From positions 13,919-77,918 of the forward strand of contig JBBRLL010000018.1 of NCBI GenBank assembly GCA_038231395.1: a stretch of 64,000 bases of DNA, in the 5' to 3' direction. The position numbers and the translations under genes were made by a program. The notes under the pieces are model-generated. The model was not told where the DNA came from, did no database searches, and was given only the letters and a program-made list of their open reading frames with translations. Of the stretch, positions 54,505-62,991 are shown piece after piece; the stretch's first letter is position 1, and every line of letters starts with the position of its first letter. The DNA comes from Stagnihabitans sp038231395. GTDB taxonomy: Bacteria; Pseudomonadota; Alphaproteobacteria; Rhodobacterales; Rhodobacteraceae.

Positions 54505-56283
54505 ATGCGGATTTCGAGTTTGGTTTTGGGGTTATTGGCCCTGTTGATGGCAGCCACGGTCATGGCGCAGAACGCGGTCGCACAAAACGTGGCGACGCCA
54601 AACCGGGTCTGGGTCCAGATCGAGGCGCAGCCGGACCTGACCTCGGCCATGGACCGCGCGCACACCTATGCTGCAAATATTCCAAAGGTGGCGGGTTATA
54701 AATTGAACTCCGGCTGGTATGGGATTTCGCTGGGGCCGATGACGTCGGACGAAGCGGTGCAACAGCTGAACAGCTTGATTGCGCAAAACGCGATCCCGGC
54801 GGACAGCTATATCACGGATGGCGCGAGTTTTGGCACGCAGTTCTGGCCTGTGGCAGGGCAGGCGAGCGATAGCGCCGCTGTGGCGGTGCCGGTCGCTCCG
54901 GACGTGGTTGCGGCTGTGGCTCCGCCCGTGGCCCCCGCTGTTGCCGACGAAACCGTCAGACAGGCCAAGGCGGGTGAGGCCGCCCTTTCGGTGAACGACC
55001 GGCAGGATTTGCAAACCGCCATGCGCTGGTTCGGCTTTTACAACGGAAAAGTCGACGGCAACTTTGGCGCTGGCACCCGGGCTTCGATGGCCAGCTGGCA
55101 AAGTGCGCAGGGCTTCGATCCGACCGGCGTTCTGACCAGCAGCCAGCGCAAGGCGTTGGTCGAAGGTTATAAGGGCGAAGAAGCCACTTTTGGCTTTGAA
55201 ACCGTGACGGATGCTGAATCCGGGATCGAGATCAGCCTGCCGATGGCGCTGCTGGCGTTTGACCGCTACACGCCGCCCTTCGTGCGCTACAACGCCAAGA
55301 CTGGCGCGGGCGTGACGGCGATGCTGATCTCTGAACCCGGCACCAAGGCCAGCCTCGCCAGTCTGTACGATATTCTGCAATCTCTTGATATCGTTCCGCA
55401 AACCGGAGAGCGGGCCTTGGGCGCCACCTCGTTCCGGATTGTCGGCAAAGGGGACAAGATCGAGACGGTGGCCTATGCCGAAATCGACGGCACCAATGTG
55501 AAAGGGTATCTGCTGTCGTGGGACGTGGCGTTGTCGGACAAGATGAACCGCGTGCTGCCCTTTGTGCAATCCTCGTTCCGGTCAAGTGGCGACAAGTCGA
55601 TGGACCCGGGGCTGGTGCCGTTGGAAGCCGCTGTCAAACGCGGGTTGCTGGCCGGGCTGGACGTGAAAAAGCCGAAACTCTCGCGCAGCGGGTTCTTTAT
55701 TGACACCAAAGGCTCGGTTCTGACCACGGCAGAGGCTACGGCGCAATGCGGCAAGATCACGCTGGACCGCAGCGTGGTGGCAAAAGTGACGTTTGCGGAC
55801 AAGGCCAGCGGGGTGGTGGTGCTGACCCCGGATCAGGCAATTTCGCCGACGGTGGTGGCTAATTTCGCCAGCGCCGCGCCGGAGGCTGGTGAAGCGGTGG
55901 CGGTGTCGGGCTATTCCTACGAGGGACGTTTGCCCGCGCCAGTGCTGACGCGTGGCACGCTGGAAGAGGCGCAGGGTCTGCACGGCGAGACGGGGGTGGC
56001 GCGTCTGACGATGGCTGCTTTGGCTGGCGATGCGGGCGGTCCGGTGCTGGATGCCAGCGGGGCGGTGGTGGGACTGCTTCTGCCTGCGGATCAAGGCGCT
56101 GCTCAACAGTTGCCGAAGGGCGTGGCGTTTGCGATGACTTCAGCGGCGTTGACACAGCTTTTGACCAACACGACGGGGCCGGGAATGACGCTGAATGCGG
56201 CGACGCCGGGGCCGAAAGCCACACCGGATGCGCTGAATGCGGCGGCGCGCGGGATGACGGTTCTGGTATCGTGCTGGGAGTGA
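54505..56283 (+). CDS. Exported protein: SPOR-like and peptidoglycan-binding domains with an inactive trypsin-like domain
   Basis: A 592-residue protein with a signal peptide of about 22 residues. A SPOR-like segment (about 35-105, VWVQIEAQPDLTSAMDRAHTYA) and a peptidoglycan-binding domain (about 168-230, QDLQTAMRWFGFYNGKVDGNFG) suggest attachment to murein. A C-terminal trypsin/HtrA-like fold spans about 395-570, but the sequence reads VLTTAEA where the catalytic His is expected (Glu410) and GDAGGPV where Ser is expected (Ala510), so it is probably a pseudoprotease. The start at 54505 opens the signal peptide. Confidence 0.82.
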   Translation: MRISSLVLGLLALLMAATVMAQNAVAQNVATPNRVWVQIEAQPDLTSAMDRAHTYAANIPKVAGYKLNSGWYGISLGPMTSDEAVQQLNSLIAQNAIPADSYITDGASFGTQFWPVAGQASDSAAVAVPVAPDVVAAVAPPVAPAVADETVRQAKAGEAALSVNDRQDLQTAMRWFGFYNGKVDGNFGAGTRASMASWQSAQGFDPTGVLTSSQRKALVEGYKGEEATFGFETVTDAESGIEISLPMALLAFDRYTPPFVRYNAKTGAGVTAMLISEPGTKASLASLYDILQSLDIVPQTGERALGATSFRIVGKGDKIETVAYAEIDGTNVKGYLLSWDVALSDKMNRVLPFVQSSFRSSGDKSMDPGLVPLEAAVKRGLLAGLDVKKPKLSRSGFFIDTKGSVLTTAEATAQCGKITLDRSVVAKVTFADKASGVVVLTPDQAISPTVVANFASAAPEAGEAVAVSGYSYEGRLPAPVLTRGTLEEAQGLHGETGVARLTMAALAGDAGGPVLDASGAVVGLLLPADQGAAQQLPKGVAFAMTSAALTQLLTNTTGPGMTLNAATPGPKATPDALNAAARGMTVLVSCWE

Positions 56284-56289
56284 GGTGGC

Positions 56290-56312
56290 ATGGGCAGATT
56301 GCCCATCCTACC
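56290..56312 (-). repeat. REP element 5
   Basis: Identical to REP 4: ATGGGCA-GAT-TGCCCAT then CCTACC. It starts seven bases after the pseudoprotease stop, in the gap before the convergent cytochrome gene. Confidence 0.78.
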
Positions 56313-56347
56313 CAAGGATAAAGGGGCGCCATGCTCAGGCGCCCCTG

Positions 56348-56941
56348 TCACGCGATGTCATGGTCTTGCGGCGCGCGTTTTTGCCCGGTGATCATGGCGC
56401 GCACAAGGTTCTCCCGGTGCCTGACGCTCGCCAAAGCCACGCCGCCCAGATGGATCACGATCAGCACCAGCATGCCATGGGCGATGAGCGAATGCAGGTT
56501 GGTCACCCAATCTTCGCCATACCAAGTGTCGGTGAACTGCATCCAGCCGGTGACGCCAAGCGCCGCAATCCCCGCCATCAGGGCCAGAACCATCGCCCCG
56601 CCTGCCGGATTATGGCCGATGTAGCGAGCCTCGTTGCCCTTCGCGATGGCAAACACATATGTCAGCACCCCGAACGGCCCGCGGACAAAGGTGCCGAACT
56701 TTGCATAGCGGCTGCCCAGAAAGCCCCAGGCCAGCCGCAGCAGGATCAGACCGGCTGCCGCATAGCCAACCCAGGTATGCAGGCCCTCTGCCCGGTTTGC
56801 ACTGAACCAGGCCACCACAAAGCCCAAGACCAGGCTCCAATGGAACAGCCTGACCAGCGGATCCCAGACGCGCATCAATTTGGGGAGATGAACGTCCGGG
56901 GCGACTGGTGGGAGGAGATCAGCCCTCACCAGCTTCGGCAT
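56348..56941 (-). CDS. Cytochrome b561 family protein
   Basis: A 197-residue membrane protein with four hydrophobic helices and the heme-binding histidines of the b561 family, notably in RVWDPLVRLFHWSL, EGLHTWVGYAA and VTNLHSLIAHGMLVLIVIHLGGV. It should pass electrons across the inner membrane, often from quinol to a periplasmic partner. It overlaps the PepSY gene by 23 bp, so they are likely co-expressed. The ATG at 56941 has a GGAG site; a shorter start at 56875 lacks one. Confidence 0.87.
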   Translation of the reverse strand: MPKLVRADLLPPVAPDVHLPKLMRVWDPLVRLFHWSLVLGFVVAWFSANRAEGLHTWVGYAAAGLILLRLAWGFLGSRYAKFGTFVRGPFGVLTYVFAIAKGNEARYIGHNPAGGAMVLALMAGIAALGVTGWMQFTDTWYGEDWVTNLHSLIAHGMLVLIVIHLGGVALASVRHRENLVRAMITGQKRAPQDHDIA

Positions 56942-57206
56942 TCGCAACCGGCTCCAGCGTTTCGGCGTTAAAGCCAAGGGTGGCCTTCTTGCCGGCAGCG
57001 TCTTTGGTGTAGGCCTCATAGCAGCCCTTCTCGGTCTTGATCTTCACGACGCTCAGGCCTTTGGCCTTCAGCATTGCCGTCAGATCGCTTTGCGGCTTGA
57101 ACGTTGAAGCGGCATTTTTGGAGCAGGTCACTGGTGCGGTTGTCGCAGCAAAGGCCGGAACGGCAAGGGTCAGGGCAAGCACAGCAATGGAAAATTTGGC
57201 GAACAT
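56919..57206 (-). CDS. Small secreted PepSY-domain protein
   Basis: A 95-residue exported protein. A signal peptide (FSIAVLALTLAVPAFA) is followed by a compact PepSY-like domain, LTAMLKAKGLSVVKIKTEKGCYEAYTKDAAGKKATLGFNAETLEPV. PepSY domains occur in the periplasm and may bind redox or metal partners. Such proteins are often coupled to cytochrome b561, as here. The ATG at 57206 starts the signal peptide; the upstream frame to 57443 is not protein-like. Confidence 0.83.
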   Translation of the reverse strand: MFAKFSIAVLALTLAVPAFAATTAPVTCSKNAASTFKPQSDLTAMLKAKGLSVVKIKTEKGCYEAYTKDAAGKKATLGFNAETLEPVANAEAGEG

Positions 57207-57372
57207 GAAGGTACTCCGGGTGTTCAGGGTCTCAGGCCTCACGATCACCTTGGTGCCGCTTGCCTGACATTGTCCTAGCGACCGAACCTGACGCTTGCCT
57301 GAACGAAAGGCTGCATGTCGACACGAAGCGGTGATACAAATGGCCGGGGCGTGAACCCCGGCCGTAGTGACA

Positions 57373-57396
57373 GGTAGGATGGGCCATCGGCCCATC
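57373..57396 (+). repeat. REP element 6
   Basis: GGTAG followed by GATGGGCC-ATC-GGCCCATC, oriented like REP 3. It ends four bases before the ilvC stop, in the PepSY/ilvC gap. Confidence 0.8.
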
Positions 57397-57400
57397 TTTA

Positions 57401-58423
57401 TCAGTTGCGCGCGCGGTCGACCATTTTGCCCTTGGAAATCCACGGCATCATGGCGCGCAGCTTTTCGCCCACCTTTTCAATCTGATGCTCGTCATTCCGC
57501 CTACGGGTGGCCTTGAAGTACGGCTGGCCGACCGAATTTTCCTGCATGAAGTCCGACACGAACTTGCCCGACTGGATATCCTCCAGAACGGCTTTCATGC
57601 GGGCCTTGGTTTCGGCATAGGGCAGGATACGCGGGCCGGAGACGTATTCGCCATACTCGGCGGTGTTGCTGATCGAGTAGTTCATGTTGGCGATGCCGCC
57701 TTCATAGATCAGGTCGACGATCAGCTTGACCTCGTGCAGGCATTCAAAATACGCCATTTCGGGTTCGTAGCCAGCTTCAACCAGCGTCTCGAACCCCATG
57801 CGGATCAGTTCGACCAGACCGCCACACAGCACGGCTTGCTCGCCAAACAGGTCGGTTTCGCATTCCTGCCGGAAGTTGGTCTCGATGATGCCAGACCGCC
57901 CGCCGCCAATGCCAGAGCAGTAGGACAGGCCCAGCTCCATCGCTTTGCCCGACGCGTCCTGATGGACCGCGACAAGGCAAGGCACGCCGCCACCTTTGAC
58001 ATATTCGCCGCGCACGGTGTGGCCCGGGCCTTTGGGGGCCATCATGATGACGTCAACGCCGGGTTTGGGTTCGATCAGGCCGAAATGGATGTTGAGGCCG
58101 TGGGCAAAGGCAATGGCCGCGCCGTCACGGATGTTGTCGTGGACGTATTTTTTGTACGTCTCGGCCTGCAGTTCGTCGGGCATGGTGAACATGATCAGGT
58201 CGGCCCAGGCGGCGGCGGCGGCGATATCCATCACCTTCAGCCCTTCACCTTCGGCCTTTTTGGCAGAGGCGGAACCGGGGCGCAAAGCGACGACGAGGTT
58301 CTTGGCGCCACTGTCGCGCAGGTTCAGCGCGTGGGCGTGGCCTTGGCTGCCGTAGCCCAGAATGGCGACCTTTTTGTCCTTGATCAGGTTGATGTCGCAG
58401 TCACGATCATAATAGACGCGCAT
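57401..58423 (-). CDS. ilvC: Ketol-acid reductoisomerase
   Basis: A 340-residue enzyme making dihydroxy acids in branched-chain amino acid synthesis. The N-terminal Rossmann domain reads VAILGYGSQGHAHALNLRDSG and the C-terminal knotted domain has TDLFGEQAVLCGGLVELI with metal ligands. The ATG at 58423 has an AAGGAG ribosome binding site. The gene is divergent from two Lrp-type regulators, which may control it. Confidence 0.97.
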   Translation of the reverse strand: MRVYYDRDCDINLIKDKKVAILGYGSQGHAHALNLRDSGAKNLVVALRPGSASAKKAEGEGLKVMDIAAAAAWADLIMFTMPDELQAETYKKYVHDNIRDGAAIAFAHGLNIHFGLIEPKPGVDVIMMAPKGPGHTVRGEYVKGGGVPCLVAVHQDASGKAMELGLSYCSGIGGGRSGIIETNFRQECETDLFGEQAVLCGGLVELIRMGFETLVEAGYEPEMAYFECLHEVKLIVDLIYEGGIANMNYSISNTAEYGEYVSGPRILPYAETKARMKAVLEDIQSGKFVSDFMQENSVGQPYFKATRRRNDEHQIEKVGEKLRAMMPWISKGKMVDRARN

Positions 58424-58496
58424 GGCGTTCTCCTTCATTGATGGGCGCAGCATAGGGTTTTTTGCGGAAAATCCCGTGCATTGTTTGACGAGATGC

Positions 58497-58515
58497 GATT
58501 TTTCTGCGAAAAATC
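58497..58515. repeat. 19-bp palindrome, copy 4
   Basis: GATTTTTCTGCGAAAAATC, as copy 1, in the ilvC/lrp intergenic region, 32 bp before the first lrp ATG. An imperfect partial relative precedes it near 58454-58474. It may be a regulator site here or simply a dispersed repeat. Confidence 0.8.
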
Positions 58516-58546
58516 ATGCGCCCTTTCTGGCGACGGTGATAAAATC

Positions 58547-59005
58547 ATGCAGATCGACGAGACCGACCGCCGGATCCTGCGCCACTGGCTTGCCGAACCT
58601 GACCTTGCGCGTGCCGAACTGGCCGAACGCTCCGGCGTCACACCTGCAACCCTGTGGCGGCGGATTGAGCGGTTGACGGCAAGCGGTGCAATCAAGGGCC
58701 TTCACGGCGTCATAGATTGGCGCCGGATTGGGTATGAGGTGGAGGTTTCCTTGCGCTTCACGCTGGATAAAACCGATCCGCGCGCCTTTGACGAGTTCAT
58801 AGACGCCGCGCGCAACGTGCCGGAAGTCATTGGAATTGAGACATTTCTGGGCCGTGTCGATGTGCGGCTCAATGTGATTGCCCGCGACATGGCGCATTAC
58901 CAAGAGGTGTACCGGGCGCGGATTTTGGCGCTGCCGCACATCGCCGAGTTGGAGGCGTTGATGCTGATTTCCACCATCAAGGACGGCGAGGAGTTGCCAA
59001 TTTGA
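58547..59005 (+). CDS. Lrp/AsnC family regulator, first of a tandem pair
   Basis: A 152-residue Lrp/AsnC regulator. The N-terminal winged HTH is DETDRRILRHWLAEPDLARAELAERSGVTPATLWRRIERL; the C-terminal RAM effector domain follows (VEVSLRFTLDKTDPRAFDEFIDAARNVPEVIGIETFLGRVD). It divergently faces ilvC, suggesting control by a branched-chain amino acid. The ATG at 58547 starts the HTH; the in-frame ATG at 58481 would put the 19-bp palindrome inside the coding region. It overlaps the next gene by TTGA. Confidence 0.9.
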   Translation: MQIDETDRRILRHWLAEPDLARAELAERSGVTPATLWRRIERLTASGAIKGLHGVIDWRRIGYEVEVSLRFTLDKTDPRAFDEFIDAARNVPEVIGIETFLGRVDVRLNVIARDMAHYQEVYRARILALPHIAELEALMLISTIKDGEELPI

Positions 59006-59460
59006 TCGACCTTGATGACACCGACCGCGCGATGTTGCGGCTTTTGGTTCAGGACGGCTCCCTTTCAGCGGGGGAGCTGGGGCGGCGGTTGGGGCTTTCG
59101 CAACCGGCGGCCTGGCGCAGGCAGCGTCGGTTGCAGGAGGCCCTGGTGCTGAAAGGCCTGCGTCTGGCTGTTAACCATACGGCATTGGGCTTTGGCGTCA
59201 CGGTATTTCTGGGCGTGAAACTCGCCGCCAAGGGACGGGTTTCATTGGAAGATTTCGAAAGAGCGGTGGTGGCCATTCCAGAGGTTCAGGTCGTGCAGCA
59301 CGTCCTTGGCCTGTTTGACTATCGCCTGCGCGTCGTCGCCCGCGACATTGCCGATTTCGAACGGGTGTTGCGCCGCAGGATCATGACGTTGCCGGGAGTT
59401 GGCAACGTAGAGGCGAATGTCTTGCTGACCGAAGAACGGCGGTCGGGGCCGATTGGGTAG
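59002..59460 (+). CDS. Lrp/AsnC family regulator, second of a tandem pair
   Basis: A 152-residue paralogue of the preceding regulator, with HTH LDDTDRAMLRLLVQDGSLSAGELGRRLGLSQPAAWRRQRRL and a RAM domain (FLGVKLAAKGRVSLEDFERAVVAIPEVQVVQHVLGLFDY). It starts with TTG inside the stop of the first gene, so the two are translated together and could form a heteromeric pair. Targets are unproven; ilvC and the aminotransferase are the closest candidates. Confidence 0.89.
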   Translation: MIDLDDTDRAMLRLLVQDGSLSAGELGRRLGLSQPAAWRRQRRLQEALVLKGLRLAVNHTALGFGVTVFLGVKLAAKGRVSLEDFERAVVAIPEVQVVQHVLGLFDYRLRVVARDIADFERVLRRRIMTLPGVGNVEANVLLTEERRSGPIG

Positions 59461-59516
59461 GGTCTGTTCCCCTCCGCTCCCTTGCGCTACGTTGGTCGAA
59501 ACCGAGGGAGAATCCG

Positions 59517-60656
59517 ATGAAATTGCCGCATGAAAATGTTGACCCGCAGGGGTTGCAGGAGTTCTCGGTGGTCTTCACCGATCGGTCCTTGAACCATATG
59601 TCGCAGCGCTTTCAAGGTGTTATGCGGGATGTGTCCGGACTTTTGAAAGAGGTGTATCAAGGGTCCGCTGTCGCCTTGGTGCCCGGTGGTGGAACCTATG
59701 CCATGGAATCTGTGGCGCGGCAGTTCGGACAGGGCAAGGCCCTGATCGTGCGGAACGGCTGGTTTTCCTATCGTTGGACGCAAATTTTTGAGGCGGGCGG
59801 TTTTGCCAGCGAAACCCATGTGGTGATGGCCAAGCGGTCTGGCAACACGGTGCAGGCGCCTTTCGCGCCGCCACCGATTGAAGAGGTTGTAGCCAAGATC
59901 CATGAGGTCAAGCCCGATGCGGTTTTCGCGCCGCATGTCGAGACATCTTCAGGGATTATCCTGCCAGATGAATATGTTACGGCAATGGCCGCCGCTGCGC
60001 ACGACGTGGGCGCGCTGCTGGTGCTGGACTGCATTGCCTCGGGTTGTATCTGGGTGGATATGGCGGCGACCGGCGTTGATGTGCTGATTTCGGCACCGCA
60101 AAAGGGCTGGTCAGCCTCACCTGCCGCCGGGATTGTGATGATGGGTCCACGGGCCGAGGCGCGGCTGGCCGAGACGAATTCAAGCTCCTTTGCGCTGGAT
60201 TTGAAGAAATGGCGTGCGATGATGGCGGCTTACGAGGCCGGCGGCCATGCGTACCACGCCACAATGCCGACCGATGCCATCGTGGGCCTGCGCGACGCGA
60301 TGCAGGAAACCAAAGCGATGGGCTTTGAGGCGGCGAAAGCTGCGCAATGGGCTTTGGGGCAAGGCGTGCGCGCTTTGCTGGCAGAGCGCGGGGTCAGGTC
60401 GGTGGCGGCAGAGGGGTTTCAGGCGCCGGGGGTTGTGGTCAGCTATACCAGCGACCCCGATATCCAGAACGGGGCCAAATTCCGCAACGCTGGCTACCAG
60501 ATTGCGGCGGGGGTGCCGTTGCAGGTTGGCGAGGGGGCAGATTATCGCAGCTTTCGGCTCGGCCTGTTCGGGTTGGACAAGCTTGTCGATGTGCCAGCAA
60601 CTCTGGCCCGGTTGACCGCAGGGCTGGATGCGGCGGGTTTGGGCGTAACGCATTGA
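59517..60656 (+). CDS. Class V aminotransferase (alanine/serine-glyoxylate type)
   Basis: A 379-residue PLP aminotransferase of fold type I, class V. The PLP lysine is in DVLISAPQKGWSASPAAGIVMMG, preceded by the Asp in ALLVLDCIASGCIWVDM. The N-terminal QGSAVALVPGGGTYAMESVARQF loop fits serine/alanine-glyoxylate aminotransferases. The substrate is not certain. It is 56 bp after the Lrp pair, perhaps co-regulated with them. Confidence 0.88.
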   Translation: MKLPHENVDPQGLQEFSVVFTDRSLNHMSQRFQGVMRDVSGLLKEVYQGSAVALVPGGGTYAMESVARQFGQGKALIVRNGWFSYRWTQIFEAGGFASETHVVMAKRSGNTVQAPFAPPPIEEVVAKIHEVKPDAVFAPHVETSSGIILPDEYVTAMAAAAHDVGALLVLDCIASGCIWVDMAATGVDVLISAPQKGWSASPAAGIVMMGPRAEARLAETNSSSFALDLKKWRAMMAAYEAGGHAYHATMPTDAIVGLRDAMQETKAMGFEAAKAAQWALGQGVRALLAERGVRSVAAEGFQAPGVVVSYTSDPDIQNGAKFRNAGYQIAAGVPLQVGEGADYRSFRLGLFGLDKLVDVPATLARLTAGLDAAGLGVTH

Positions 60657-60696
60657 TATTGAAAAGCTAATGCCGCGAAGGATCGTCTTCACGGCG

Positions 60697-60714
60697 TTCG
60701 CCTTTCGGGGCGAA
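60697..60714. terminator. Candidate hairpin between convergent genes
   Basis: Arms TTCGCC and GGCGAA surround TTTCGG, between the aminotransferase stop and the UbiH-type stop. There is no T-run; it is a weak terminator candidate. Confidence 0.3.
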
Positions 60715-60755
60715 ACCTGCTTGCGTGGCAAGATCTAGCACGGCTTGCTGATCTT

Positions 60756-61946
60756 TCACCGCAGACCCAATCCAGCTTTCATCAGGGTACGGCGGATCGG
60801 TGCCAGACTGTGAAGGGCGTTCAGGCCGGCCGCCCTCAGGTTGCGCAACAGGGGGGCTTCGGCCATCGACGCGCGGTTCAGGGCGTCGATGCCGAGGACG
60901 CGGACGGTGACCTCCGGGTGGCGACGCTGGTGGTAGGCTTGCAGCATGCGGTCGCTGCCAAGTGGCATATCGCGCGCAAGGTCAAGCAGGGTGGCAAGGT
61001 CGGCAAGGCTCATGTTCAGGCCCTGTGCGCCGATCGGTGGCACGACATGGGCCGCCTCTGCCATCAGTGCCACGCGGTGGTCGGACATGCGGTCAGCCAG
61101 TTGGGCGATCATCGGCCAGATCAGGCGTTTGGAGGCAAGCGTCAGGGGCCCCAGAATCAGGCAGGACCGTTGATTTATTTCCCCCTCAAATGCGGCGTCG
61201 GGCAGGGCTGCAAGGCGCAAGGCCTCTGGACCACGCTCCATCCACACCACAGCAGAGGCGGGTTTGCCGTTGATGTCGGGCAAAGGCACCAGCGTGAAAG
61301 GCCCGCCGGAGCGGTGGATTTCGGTTGAGACGTTGTCGTGCGGCACCAGGTGCGTCACGGCAAAGGTCATCGCTTTCTGGCCGTAGCGGAAGGTTTTCAC
61401 CCCAATGCCGGCCGCCGAGCGCATGGTGGAATTGCGGCCATCGGCGGCGATGACCAATTGAGTTTCGATCTGGCGACCATCGCTCAGCGTCACGATGGCG
61501 CTGTCGTCACGCGTCAGCAGGCCGGTGGTGGCAAGGCCGGGCAGGAATGTGACGTTGGGCAGTTCCGTCATCCGGACCAGCAACTCGCGCCGCAAAAGCC
61601 AGTTGGGCAGGTTATAACCAAAGGGTTGGTCGGACAGTTCTGCCGCGTCGAAGTCCTTGATTTGACGCGGTTCGTTGACGCTGCCACCCGCATCGACGAT
61701 CCGCATGATCTGCAAGGCGGCAGCCTGCGGTTTGAGGCGGTCCCAAAGGTCCGCAGTCTGCAGCACGGCGATGGATGGGGTCAGGAACGCGGTGGTGCGC
61801 AGGTCGGCACCGGGGGCCGTCGCCTCTGTCACCGGGGCAGCAGGCTCCACACAGGTCACCGAAAAACCGGCGGAGCCGAAGGCTGCGGCGGCGGTCAGGC
61901 CCGCAACGCCGCCGCCGGAAATCAGGATGTCTGTGGTGTTTCGCAT
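60756..61946 (-). CDS. UbiH/UbiF-type FAD-dependent monooxygenase
   Basis: A 396-residue FAD hydroxylase of the UbiH/COQ6 family. It has the nucleotide-binding DILISGGGVAGLTAAAAFGSAGFSVTCVE, the DG motif VIAADGRNSTMRSAAGI, and the FAD-ribose motif ALMAEAAHVVPPIGAQGLNMSLADLATL. Such enzymes hydroxylate the ubiquinone ring. Which position it acts on is not clear from sequence. Confidence 0.9.
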   Translation of the reverse strand: MRNTTDILISGGGVAGLTAAAAFGSAGFSVTCVEPAAPVTEATAPGADLRTTAFLTPSIAVLQTADLWDRLKPQAAALQIMRIVDAGGSVNEPRQIKDFDAAELSDQPFGYNLPNWLLRRELLVRMTELPNVTFLPGLATTGLLTRDDSAIVTLSDGRQIETQLVIAADGRNSTMRSAAGIGVKTFRYGQKAMTFAVTHLVPHDNVSTEIHRSGGPFTLVPLPDINGKPASAVVWMERGPEALRLAALPDAAFEGEINQRSCLILGPLTLASKRLIWPMIAQLADRMSDHRVALMAEAAHVVPPIGAQGLNMSLADLATLLDLARDMPLGSDRMLQAYHQRRHPEVTVRVLGIDALNRASMAEAPLLRNLRAAGLNALHSLAPIRRTLMKAGLGLR

Positions 61947-61998
61947 GACCGCCTCCGTTACCCCGAATGTAGAGCGGCGGCACAGAAAAGCGAAGGGG

Positions 61999-62217
61999 TC
62001 AGTAGCGGGTCACCAGTGCCAGCAGCGTGAAGATGGCCGGAACAAGTGCGATGACTGTCATCGGCAGGGCAACAAGACAGAAACCTGCGACACACGGGGT
62101 GAGGGCGGTGATCAGGGCCAGAACGATCATGAGCGCGCGAGCGAGGGCGATCATCGTTGCGAGGGGGGTATTTAGGTTGGGGTCTTGGACATTCCTCGCC
62201 TCGGTTTCCGTCGTCAT
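61999..62217 (-). CDS. Small membrane protein of unknown function
   Basis: A 72-residue protein with a polar N-terminus and two adjacent hydrophobic helices (LARALMIVLALITALTPCVAGFCLVAL and MTVIALVPAIFTLLALV). I recognise no family. It sits 52 bp upstream of the monooxygenase in the same direction and could share its message. The length and compact composition fit a real small membrane protein, but support is limited. Confidence 0.5.
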   Translation of the reverse strand: MTTETEARNVQDPNLNTPLATMIALARALMIVLALITALTPCVAGFCLVALPMTVIALVPAIFTLLALVTRY

Positions 62218-62258
62218 TGCCGGGTCTTGCTCCAGTCAACCCTGTCACGGTGTTGCCG

Positions 62259-62900
62259 TCAGATCAAATTTTCAAGAAAGCCCGCCAGATCGTCAGTGTG
62301 GTGGTGGATGTGCAGGGATTTCAGCGGCTTGGGGGCGACGTGTACGGTTTTCATTCCCATGGCATGCGGTGCGGCAAGGTTTCTCGGGTCATCCTCGAAC
62401 ATCGCGGCGGTTTTGGGGTTGACGCCATCGGCGGTAAAGATCGCTTCAAAGGCCCGACGCTCCGGCTTTGGCAGAAAGTTTGCGTTTTCAATGCCGTAGA
62501 TGGCGTGAAACAGGTGTGAGAGGCCTCGGGCTTCCAGCACCTTTTCCGCATAAGGCACGCAGGCGTTGGTATAGACAATGCGGCGTCCGGGCAGGGCTGC
62601 GATGGCCTTGGCAAGGGCGGGGTCAGGCGGCAGAACGGAAAAGTCGATGTCGTGCACATCTGTCAGGTAGGGCGCGGGGTCTGCGCCATGCTCTCGCATC
62701 AGGCCTGCAAGGGTGGTGCCGTAAGTGTCCCAATAGTGCTGGCGCAGACGGTTTGCCTCGGTCGCGCCGACGCCCAGTTCGCGCATAACCCAAGCGGTCA
62801 TCTTCACCTCGATCTGGTCGAACAGGCGGTACTGCGGCGGGTAAAGGGTGTTGTCGAGGTCGAAGACCCAGGTTTTGACATGAAAGAACTGGTCGCGCAT
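62259..62900 (-). CDS. HAD-family pyrimidine 5'-nucleotidase-like phosphatase
   Basis: A 213-residue HAD hydrolase. Motif I is WVFDLDNTLYPP with the nucleophile Asp and the DxD pair, motif II is in IVYTNACVPYAEKVL, and KPERRAFEAIF and MFEDDPRNLAAPHAMGM form motifs III and IV. The layout (DNTLYPP, helical cap, YGIENANFLPKP) is that of the SDT1-like pyrimidine 5'-nucleotidases, which dephosphorylate UMP or CMP. It is divergent from the GntR gene. Confidence 0.9.
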   Translation of the reverse strand: MRDQFFHVKTWVFDLDNTLYPPQYRLFDQIEVKMTAWVMRELGVGATEANRLRQHYWDTYGTTLAGLMREHGADPAPYLTDVHDIDFSVLPPDPALAKAIAALPGRRIVYTNACVPYAEKVLEARGLSHLFHAIYGIENANFLPKPERRAFEAIFTADGVNPKTAAMFEDDPRNLAAPHAMGMKTVHVAPKPLKSLHIHHHTDDLAGFLENLI

Positions 62901-62991
62901 AGGGCAAAGGTAGCGGGAGCAGCCCGGGTTGTCGATGGGACTTTGCGGCGCGGCTTTGCGGCGCTAGGCTGGCACAAAAAGGGGGACTGCC

